Shown piece by piece: positions 8,210 through 13,688 of a stretch of 13,688 nucleotides of DNA. The DNA is taken from positions 1 to 13,688 of the forward strand of contig JAPLSP010000740.1 of the NCBI GenBank assembly GCA_026398575.1, in the 5' to 3' direction. Each line of letters opens with the position of its first letter. Within the stretch, counting starts at the first letter, position 1. Position numbers and translations under genes: made by a program. The notes under the pieces are model-generated. The model was given only the letters and a program-made list of their open reading frames with translations. It did not search any database and was not told the DNA's origin. The DNA comes from Candidatus Sumerlaeota bacterium. GTDB taxonomy: Bacteria > Sumerlaeota > Sumerlaeia > JADFCT01.

Positions 8210-9517
8210 ATGCTACCAAAAGCGTTTAACTGTTTAATCCGCCCACGTGATTATCTAAATGTGCTTAATGTTGCTGCGCGGGAGTTTACTTGCCCGACAC
8301 GTGAACTTCGCGAAAACTATCAGGTCGAACAGTTCAACCGGGTGTGGGTGGATGCATGGGAAAATGTTCCGTTTTACACAGGATGGAAAAGAGAACATCA
8401 TCTTCCGGACAATATCTGTTCTCTAGATGAAGTCGAGTCATGGCCGATTGTGACGAAGTGCGATTTGCAGAAAAACACGGCACTTTTTGAAAGATTGGAC
8501 AGACCAGCTGAAGGGCAGGGCATGACTGGGGGATCGACTGGTCAACCGCTTCGTTTCGGCACATGGAAAGAGGATGCAGGGCATACCCTCCCTAATATGT
8601 GGATCGGGCGGCGCGCGTATGGAATTGAGCCGGGTGATCGGACATGGCTACTTTGGGGTCATCATCATCTCTATGGCACAGGATTCTATAGGCGAGTGAG
8701 TGCTCTAAAGAGAAGATTGAAGGATTATCTGCTCAATAGTTGCCGAATTTCTGCCTATGATCTATCGCCATCGGCGATGCAGTCAGCGTTTCAAAAGTTT
8801 GTTAACTTTTCGCCCAGATTTATCGTAGCATTTTCTCCCGCCATACTTGCTTTTTGTCGGACTAATCGAGCGAAAGAGGATGCATGCCACCGAATTCAGG
8901 TAAAATGCGTTTTGTGTACGGCGGGACCGCTGACCCAAAATGAACGGCAGGAAATCAGTTCCTTTTTTAATGCGCCGGTGTGTATGGAATACGGTAGTGC
9001 AGAATGCGGTGTCATGGCGTACACAGTGCCATCAGGGGGATATCAAGTTTTTTGGCAGACGCACCTGTTGCAGACCGTGCCCGATTTTCAAGACGCTCAT
9101 CGGAGTATTGTGACGCGTCTAACAATGCGGTGTTTTCCGCTTATTCGCTATGACATAGGCGATTATCTCGATGTGTATCCGAATGAGATCAAGAGGCCGC
9201 ATCGGTTCATTTCGGTACTGGGGCGGCCGAGCGAGATCGTCAGATTTTCGGACGGTACTGCATTCTTCGGTGCCCTCATTGGGGATTGCGTCAAGCAAGT
9301 GCCAAAGGTTATGGCAAGCCAAACCATTCTTCGCGGTGATGAGATGCTAATCCATGTGTTGGCAGACGGGAAATTGACGACAGAGGATGCGGACTTAATT
9401 TATCAACGCTGTCGTATGGTGGTTCCCGCCCTCACAAACAAAAGGATATTGGTCGAGCAGAAGGAGAAGTTAAGAACGGGTATCAGCGGGAAAGTGATCT
9501 TGGTGGTTCATGAGTAG
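8210..9517 (+). CDS. CapK / phenylacetate-CoA ligase-like adenylate-forming protein
   Basis: A 435-residue member of the PaaK/CapK branch of adenylate-forming (ANL) enzymes, of usual length. The N-terminal helix region with VPFYTGW precedes the phosphate-binding loop TGGSTGQP at 106-113; MEYGSAECG around 259-267 is the adenine/acyl site motif; RYDIGD at 313-318 carries the ribose-binding aspartate; and the C-terminal KLRTGISGK ends at K428, in the position of the catalytic lysine loop. These residues suggest an active enzyme that adenylates a carboxylate. CapK homologues are common in capsule and EPS clusters but their substrate is generally unknown; activation of an amino acid or organic acid for attachment to a sugar is the usual guess (inference). 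AAGGATAAGG lies upstream of the ATG. It follows CapA by 112 bp and shares its lower G+C. Confidence 0.85.
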   Translation: MLPKAFNCLIRPRDYLNVLNVAAREFTCPTRELRENYQVEQFNRVWVDAWENVPFYTGWKREHHLPDNICSLDEVESWPIVTKCDLQKNTALFERLDRPAEGQGMTGGSTGQPLRFGTWKEDAGHTLPNMWIGRRAYGIEPGDRTWLLWGHHHLYGTGFYRRVSALKRRLKDYLLNSCRISAYDLSPSAMQSAFQKFVNFSPRFIVAFSPAILAFCRTNRAKEDACHRIQVKCVLCTAGPLTQNERQEISSFFNAPVCMEYGSAECGVMAYTVPSGGYQVFWQTHLLQTVPDFQDAHRSIVTRLTMRCFPLIRYDIGDYLDVYPNEIKRPHRFISVLGRPSEIVRFSDGTAFFGALIGDCVKQVPKVMASQTILRGDEMLIHVLADGKLTTEDADLIYQRCRMVVPALTNKRILVEQKEKLRTGISGKVILVVHE

Positions 9518-9535
9518 CAGATTCGGGCATAACCT

Positions 9536-9566
9536 CTGCTGCCGGTCGTCGAAGCACTGGCGGCAG
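9536..9566. other. Stem-loop between the CapK-like and deacetylase genes
   Basis: CTGCTGCC (9536-9543) pairs with GGCGGCAG (9559-9566) over 8 bp including one G-U pair, with a 15-nt loop. It begins 18 bp after the CapK-like stop codon. No T run follows, so it is not a standard intrinsic terminator; it may be an RNA-stability or pausing element. The octamer GGCCGGCC follows at 9566-9573. Nothing else is recognisable in this gap. Confidence 0.35.
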
Positions 9567-9643
9567 GCCGGCCAGCTATAACCATGCAGTCGCGCGCGAT
9601 CTTTGACCAAACACATACAAGAGACTCCTCGAGACGAGTATCC

Positions 9644-10522
9644 ATGCTTCCTTTCTATCCCGTGAATTCCAGGAAGCGTCTTGTTGCGCGTGTGACTGGC
9701 ATTACCGGCCTTTCGCGGTTGTGCAGGCGCCTCACTTTGTTCACCCCCGGTGTTCGCGTCATCAATTATCATTCGACTCCCAAGGGCTTTGCCGATCAGT
9801 TCGAGAAGCAGCTGCGTTACTACTCGAAACATTACCGTCCGATTGACAAACAGGAACTGGACGCCTTTCTTGAGCACAGGCCCCTGCCTTCCCGCCGCAC
9901 GGGAATCATTCTCACCTTTGATGACGGATTGCGGGACAATTTCGAGGTGGCGGCTCCTCTGCTTGAAAAATATGGGTTTCAGGGATGGTTCTTCGTCCCG
10001 ACCGGGTTCGTGAATTGCCGCCCGGAACTCCAGGAGGAATACGCCAAGTCGGCCTCAATCCACAATTTCAGTTCCTACCCGGACAAGCGCATTTCCATGT
10101 CTGGCGAAGAATTGAGACAACTCACCGTCCGCCATGTGGTGGGGTGTCATTCCGCATCCCACCGACTGCTTTCATCGGACCTGACCCCCGGGGATCTCGA
10201 AGCCGAAATTTGCACGGCCAAGTCAGAACTCGAATGCATTCTGCAAAAAGAAGTGGACTCGTTTTGCTGGGTCGGCGGCGAGGAACGCTCCTATTCCGCG
10301 GCAGCCGCCAACTTGATTCGTAAGTGCGGATATCGCTATGCCTTCATGACAAATAGTTCGCTTGTGCATCCGGGTACGAGCCTGCTCCAAATCCAACGCA
10401 CCAACATCGAGGCGTCCTGGCCTGTTGAGGTCGTTGAATTCCAACTTTCCGGCATTGTCGATCTGCTCTACCACCGCAAGAAACTGCGTGTGAATCGAAT
10501 GACCGGTGAAACTTTTCGGTAG
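9644..10522 (+). CDS. Polysaccharide deacetylase (NodB/CE4 family)
   Basis: A 292-residue protein from ATG 9644, which has GAGACGAG 5 bp upstream; an in-frame ATG at 9584 would add 20 polar residues with no ribosome site. VRVINYHS near the N-terminus is the usual opening of this EPS-associated branch. Motif 1 is TFDDG at 91-95 (catalytic base and metal aspartates), motif 2 is HSASH at 169-173 (two metal-binding histidines). Motif 3, normally RxPY or F-Y-P-x-G, is here FCWVGGEERSYS and lacks the proline and arginine in register, so active-site details may differ. The C-terminal RTNIEASW is a usual family end. No clear signal peptide is seen. Predicted role: removal of N- or O-acetyl groups from a sugar of the polymer or its intermediate. 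It is followed after 28 bp by a GT4 gene. Confidence 0.85.
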   Translation: MLPFYPVNSRKRLVARVTGITGLSRLCRRLTLFTPGVRVINYHSTPKGFADQFEKQLRYYSKHYRPIDKQELDAFLEHRPLPSRRTGIILTFDDGLRDNFEVAAPLLEKYGFQGWFFVPTGFVNCRPELQEEYAKSASIHNFSSYPDKRISMSGEELRQLTVRHVVGCHSASHRLLSSDLTPGDLEAEICTAKSELECILQKEVDSFCWVGGEERSYSAAAANLIRKCGYRYAFMTNSSLVHPGTSLLQIQRTNIEASWPVEVVEFQLSGIVDLLYHRKKLRVNRMTGETFR

Positions 10523-10550
10523 CCACACATCGCTACAGGATCCTCTTCCC

Positions 10551-11714
10551 ATGCTCAATGTGCTTTCCGTGATTGCCGGCCTCCAGCGAAACGCCGGACC
10601 TTCGCATACGGTGAAGGCCCTGTGCGAGCACCTGTCGCCTCTGGTCGGCGAGAATGTGCTGGCCTTTCCGCAGCAAGCAGGCAGTGCGCAGGACGACATA
10701 CTGGCAGTAGATCCCGGGCGGGTGCGCCTATGTCCCGTTCCCGTGCATGCATTCTCCCTGCTTCGTCTTTCTTTTTCGTCCGGCTTCGCCACCGCTCTCC
10801 GTGCCCTCTGTCGCGAGCGCCGGATCCAGATTCTCCACAACAATGGGCTGTGGCTGCCGTGCAATCATGCGGCTGCATCGGTTGCCGCCTCTCTCAATAT
10901 TCCCCTCATTACCACCCCCCGAGGCATGTTGGCCCCTTGGTGCCTGGCCCACAAAAGTTGGAAAAAGCGACTGGCTTGGGGCTTGTACCAGAAGCGGGAC
11001 TTCCAACGCGCCGCGTGCCTGCACGCCACCGCCGAACACGAGTACCGGCACCTGCGCGCCCTGGGCCTGCGCCAGCCCGTCGCCGTCATCCCCAACGGCA
11101 TCGAGGCGCCCGCCGCAGCGCCCCGGAAAAGCACGGACGGGCCCCGATCCATCCTCTTCGTCGGACGGATCTACCCGGTGAAGGGCCTGCTGAACCTCGT
11201 CGCGGCATGGGGGAAGATCCGCGCAAGCGGATGGAGGATCGTGATCGCCGGCCCTGACCAGGCCGGGCACCAGGCCGAGGTGCGGCGGGCCATCGTCGAT
11301 GCGGGCCTGGAGGACTGCTTCGAGTTCCCGGGCTCCGTGCATGACGAGGCCAAGTGGAGCCTGTACCGCACAGCGGACCTCTTCGTCCTGCCCTCCTTCA
11401 CGGAAAACTTCGGAATGGTGGTCGCCGAGGCCTTGGCCTGCGGCGTGCCCGTCATCACCACCCGGGGCGCCCCGTGGGCGGAACTGGAGGAACGCGGGTG
11501 CGGGTGGTGGGTGGAGATTGGCGCGGAACCGCTGGCGGCGGCGCTGCGGGAGGCGATGGCCCTGAGCGATGCGGACCGGCGTGAGATGGGCGCGCACGGA
11601 CGCCGCCTCGTCGAGGAGAAGTACGCCTGGCCGGGAATCGCAAAGCAGATGGTTTCGGTCTACGAGTGGGTCCTGGGCGGCGGGTCGCCGCCGGAATGCG
11701 TGAGGAGGAACTAA
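10551..11714 (+). CDS. GT4 glycosyltransferase
   Basis: A 387-residue GT-B fold enzyme. ATG 10551 is chosen because CAGGA lies upstream and MLNVLSVIAGLQRNAGPS gives the standard first strand and glycine-rich loop; GTG 10506 would overlap the preceding gene by 17 bp and add 15 residues. Motifs: ILHNNGLW and TPRGMLAPW in the acceptor domain, the linker VAVIPNGIE, then SILFVGRIYPVKGLLNLV, IAGPDQAGH, and PSFTENFGMVVAEALACG with the EX7E pair E285 and E293. The RGMLAPW motif resembles that of GT4 enzymes acting on polyprenyl-linked EPS intermediates. Base composition rises sharply through the gene (45 of 60 G+C in 11041-11100), unlike the middle genes. It is the last gene of the cluster visible before the gap and the insertion sequence. 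Confidence 0.9.
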   Translation: MLNVLSVIAGLQRNAGPSHTVKALCEHLSPLVGENVLAFPQQAGSAQDDILAVDPGRVRLCPVPVHAFSLLRLSFSSGFATALRALCRERRIQILHNNGLWLPCNHAAASVAASLNIPLITTPRGMLAPWCLAHKSWKKRLAWGLYQKRDFQRAACLHATAEHEYRHLRALGLRQPVAVIPNGIEAPAAAPRKSTDGPRSILFVGRIYPVKGLLNLVAAWGKIRASGWRIVIAGPDQAGHQAEVRRAIVDAGLEDCFEFPGSVHDEAKWSLYRTADLFVLPSFTENFGMVVAEALACGVPVITTRGAPWAELEERGCGWWVEIGAEPLAAALREAMALSDADRREMGAHGRRLVEEKYAWPGIAKQMVSVYEWVLGGGSPPECVRRN

Positions 11715-11926
11715 TCTTTCCAAGCGGGGAGCAGAGGAATAGAGATACGGAATTCGGGGTGAGAGTCTCTAGTCTGTAGTTTGGGGCCAGAAACGGATAA
11801 TGCTTCTTGTGTCCTTCGGACTCAGCACTGTTAGACTCAACCTTGGGGGTCGCTGATGGGATTTTGCACTCATCGTCATAAGAATGCGCGAACCTAAGAT
11901 TGACACCACCTTAAGCCAACCATAAT
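11715..11926. other. Intergenic region between the last cluster gene and the IS
   Basis: A 212-bp stretch with stops in all useful frames and no gene that I recognise. It shows no hairpin-plus-T-run terminator after the GT4 gene. Its right end contains the promoter-like elements described separately, directly against the IS boundary. Confidence 0.5.
11900..11926 (+). promoter_or_regulatory. Promoter-like TTGACA ... CATAAT abutting the IS
   Basis: A consensus -35 TTGACA (11900-11905) is followed after 15 bp by CATAAT (11921-11926, 5 of 6 to TATAAT). The spacer is shorter than the ideal 17 bp. The last T is immediately followed by the first base of the left inverted repeat (11927), so any transcript would start inside the insertion sequence. 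Part of CATAAT could be target sequence duplicated at insertion; this cannot be tested because the right flank is outside the window. Confidence 0.4.
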
Positions 11927-11945
11927 TAGTTCTTGTAGGAAAAGT
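11927..11945 (+). repeat. Left terminal inverted repeat of the IS
   Basis: Reads TAGTTCTTGTAGGAAAAGT inward. Against the reverse complement of 13670-13688, mismatches are at positions 8, 13 and 18 only. It lies at the transposase 3' side. Confidence 0.75.
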
Positions 11946-12037
11946 GCCTTTTTGAAAATTCGTACAGGTACCTAAGACATGTTTCTACAACCTAAACAGT
12001 TATTATCAGCCGATCGTTATCATTTTTTCGGTTTTCA

Positions 12038-12060
12038 GCGCATAATCATCCGATATGCGC
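12038..12060. other. Stem-loop and repeated octamers in the IS left noncoding region
   Basis: GCGCATA (12038-12044) and TATGCGC (12054-12060) form a perfect 7-bp stem with a 9-nt loop. The octamer GTTTTCAG occurs three times nearby in the same orientation: 12031-12038, 12062-12069 and 12125-12132. Their place inside the terminal repeat and outside the transposase gene makes binding sites or a post-transcriptional element possible (inference). Confidence 0.35.
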
Positions 12061-12116
12061 CGTTTTCAGGATATGGCTCTCCCCGCTTCCAATTTTTTTG
12101 CGCTCTTTCACCTCGC

Positions 12117-12138
12117 CGCCGCCTGTTTTCAGGCGGCG
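12117..12138 (-). terminator. 9-bp hairpin overlapping the transposase stop codon
   Basis: CGCCGCCTG (12117-12125) and CAGGCGGCG (12130-12138) pair perfectly around a TTTT loop. The - strand stop codon TGA (12131-12129) lies within it. No T run follows on the - strand, so it is not a classical intrinsic terminator; it may stabilise the mRNA end or block transcripts entering from outside. Confidence 0.4.
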
Positions 12139-13544
12139 CTGACATGTCCGGCCAGCAATCTCAGGTTGTACGTCAGCACGCTCAGGCCGACGTAGGCTTG
12201 GAACGATTTCCATCCGCGCCACAGGCAGCGCTTCAACTTGAAGCTGCGCAGCAGGGTCGAGAGGTTGCCTTCGATGCCCGCGCGGAAACGCATCAACTTG
12301 CGGAACCACGGCAATTTCTGCAACGCGGCGCGCGCCTGGTTCAAGCGGCCCGGCTTGGGCAGCGCCACTTGTTTGACGCCGGCCTGCGCGGCGATCTCCT
12401 CATTATCTTTGCTGTGGAAACGCCGGTCACCCGTCAAGCGCTCGGGGGCGCGCTTCATCAGCCGTTCGTGTTCTTTCAAGGCGACGGGCAGCGATTCGTT
12501 GTCGCCGGGATTGCCATCGAGCGTTTCGAAGAAAACGACCATGCCCGAACGGCCCGTGCTCACGGCGATCTTGTGGCCGAACTCGGCTTTCGAGCCTTTC
12601 TTGCCGCGGCAGATCAGGTCTGTGTGCGTCTCGAAAATCGAGAGCAGTTTGTCGTCGGCCGCAACCTTCTCGCCCAGAACTACGCGGCGATAAGCTTGCG
12701 TGTAGACTTGTTCGGCCAGCGGCAGAAAATGACGCAATTCCTCAAGAAAAGCTTCAATTTCAATGCGGGCTGGCTGGCCGCTTGGCCCGGCGAATGCTTT
12801 GAGCGCCTCGGTCGCGTAACCGCACACGCGCTGCTGATATTTCAACAGCGCGCCATACCACTTCGCCTGCTTTTTCGCGATGTCCTTGCCCTTGCCCATG
12901 ACGATTTGGTAGGCCAGTTTTTTGCACGAGCCGGCGTGATTGTGAAAGGCAAACGTCACGTTCGGCGCTTCCGCGCGCAGACGCTTGAGCGTCCGGATCA
13001 GCACGCGCACGCTGTCGCCGAGCAGACGCGAATCACACGGATGGATGATGTTGGTTTCCGTGACCGTCGTGTCAATTCGCATCGCTTTTCCGTCTTCGAC
13101 CTTTTTTTTTATCCCCAGATCCAGGATGGCTTCATTGATGCGGCGCATCGTGGTTTCCGAGATCATCTTGATCAGATCGTTGAGGGTTGTGTAGTGCGGG
13201 ATATCTTTATCGTAAAACCGGGTGAACCAGCGGTAGTGCGAATGCAGGCCAATCTCGTCGGACAACTGGCGATAGTCCATGTCCTTCAGTTGCATGAGGA
13301 TCGCGCTGCGGAGAATTTGTTCGGCGGTGGCTTTGGCGGGGCATCCCACGAGGCCCTTTTGGTTTTTCACAGTCGTCTTGCACAGGTCTTGGAGGACCCA
13401 GTCGAGAATTTCTGGAACTTCATCCAGCAATTGATCCATGGCTTGAAACATCTTGAGCGTCGGATTCTTTGGATCAACCACCCAGGAAAAATGTTGATAC
13501 AGGGTGTCGAACATCTCGGGATCGCTGGATTGTTTTTCGCGCAT
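12129..13544 (-). CDS. DDE transposase, ISNCY/ISDol1-like
   Basis: A 471-residue transposase from ATG 13544, chosen because AGGAG lies 8 nt upstream (13557-13553) and family proteins usually open with MREK; an in-frame ATG at 13583 would add 13 lysine-rich residues. The N-terminal quarter holds a helical DNA-binding region with TAEQILRSAILMQLKDMDYR and SHYRWFTRFY, typical of the group. The candidate catalytic triad is D158 (MRIDTTVTETNI), D373 (TGDRRFHS) and E426 (GIEGNLSTLLRSFKLKRC), with the rRG-like KRCLWRGW after the glutamate. No frameshift or internal stop is seen, so the enzyme may be functional. It is convergent to the polysaccharide genes and only moves its own element. A TTGACA (13627-13622 on this strand) lies upstream but no good -10 follows. 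Confidence 0.88.
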   Translation of the reverse strand: MREKQSSDPEMFDTLYQHFSWVVDPKNPTLKMFQAMDQLLDEVPEILDWVLQDLCKTTVKNQKGLVGCPAKATAEQILRSAILMQLKDMDYRQLSDEIGLHSHYRWFTRFYDKDIPHYTTLNDLIKMISETTMRRINEAILDLGIKKKVEDGKAMRIDTTVTETNIIHPCDSRLLGDSVRVLIRTLKRLRAEAPNVTFAFHNHAGSCKKLAYQIVMGKGKDIAKKQAKWYGALLKYQQRVCGYATEALKAFAGPSGQPARIEIEAFLEELRHFLPLAEQVYTQAYRRVVLGEKVAADDKLLSIFETHTDLICRGKKGSKAEFGHKIAVSTGRSGMVVFFETLDGNPGDNESLPVALKEHERLMKRAPERLTGDRRFHSKDNEEIAAQAGVKQVALPKPGRLNQARAALQKLPWFRKLMRFRAGIEGNLSTLLRSFKLKRCLWRGWKSFQAYVGLSVLTYNLRLLAGHVSAA

Positions 13545-13669
13545 TTTGAGGGCTCCTGGCTTGGTTTTTTTGGCATTAACCATTGTTTACGCTGGTTTCA
13601 TCTTGCCAGCCCCCAAAAAAATGTCAAGCGAAAAATTTGCATAGACAATTGAAACTATTAGGGTTACGT

Positions 13670-13688
13670 AATTTTTCTACGAGAACTA
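13670..13688 (-). repeat. Right terminal inverted repeat of the IS
   Basis: Reads inward on the - strand as TAGTTCTCGTAGAAAAATT, matching the left repeat in 16 of 19 bases. It ends exactly at the last base of the window, 87 bp beyond the longer possible transposase start and 126 bp beyond the preferred one. Confidence 0.7.

Larger units (their letters stand above)
11927..13688 (-). mobile_element. ISNCY/ISDol1-like insertion sequence
   Basis: The element is bounded on the left by an inverted repeat at 11927-11945 whose partner lies at 13670-13688 (16 of 19 bases match), giving a length of at least 1762 bp. It contains one transposase gene on the - strand and a noncoding left part of about 180 bp. 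The transposase resembles the group often labelled ISNCY (ISDol1-type), judged by recalled family motifs, not by a search. The reading frame is intact and both ends are present, so the copy may be active. The right end coincides with the last base of the window, so target duplication cannot be seen, and the repeat could extend outward. Confidence 0.75.

Noticed and set aside
10728..11723. 331-codon open frame on the - strand
   Set aside because: Lies opposite the GT4 gene in very G+C-rich sequence, where stop codons are rare; no family motifs and no ribosome site.
11800..11840. Short inverted repeat GTCC-TTC-GGAC as a terminator
   Set aside because: Only a 4-bp stem with no following T run; too weak to call.
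11979..13652. 557-codon open frame on the + strand across the IS
   Set aside because: It is antisense to the transposase, which has the family motifs, DDE residues and ribosome site on the - strand. The + frame translation is glutamine-, alanine- and arginine-rich, as expected of a shadow frame.

Overview
The window is the downstream part of a bacterial surface or exopolysaccharide biosynthesis cluster. Ten genes lie head to tail on the + strand (1-11714) and a complete-looking insertion sequence carrying a convergent (- strand) transposase fills the right end (about 11927-13688). No rRNA, tRNA, CRISPR or phage genes were seen. The gene set (lipid-linked repeat-unit glycosyltransferases, an O-antigen ligase/polymerase-like membrane protein, pyruvylation, CapA and CapK) suits a bacterium making a capsule, O-antigen or EPS, most probably Gram-negative. 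I cannot name the phylum from this sequence alone.

Layout: (1) 1-893, the 3' part of a polysaccharide pyruvyl transferase gene cut by the left edge, G+C rich. (2) 1070-4035, three glycosyltransferases of different folds: GT4-like, GT25-like and GT11/fucosyltransferase-like. (3) 4036-4334, a 299-bp stretch with no convincing gene. (4) 4335-6836, an O-antigen ligase/polymerase-like integral membrane protein abutting a GT4 glycosyltransferase. (5) 6913-9517, a CapA-family protein followed by a CapK/PaaK-like adenylate-forming enzyme, both of clearly lower G+C. (6) 9644-11714, a polysaccharide deacetylase and a GT4 glycosyltransferase whose second half is very G+C rich. (7) 11715-11926, gene-free, ending in a promoter-like sequence. 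(8) the insertion sequence, with imperfect terminal inverted repeats matching 16 of 19 bases, the right one ending on the last base of the window.

Working model (inference): GT4, GT25, GT11-like and two further GT4 enzymes build an oligosaccharide repeat; the membrane protein at 4335-5711 polymerises it or ligates it to an acceptor; the pyruvyl transferase, CapA/CapK and the deacetylase decorate it. No initiating sugar-phosphate transferase, flippase or export/copolymerase gene is present, so the cluster must continue to the left or elsewhere. The strong change in base composition between the flanking genes (1 and 10) and the middle genes suggests assembly from different sources.

The most useful points for follow-up are the CapA-CapK pair inside a sugar cluster, the divergent GT11-like enzyme, the atypical deacetylase motif 3, and the insertion sequence sitting directly against the -10 element of a possible promoter. 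I see no strong evidence of a wholly new kind of system; most genes are recognisable family members in an unusual combination.
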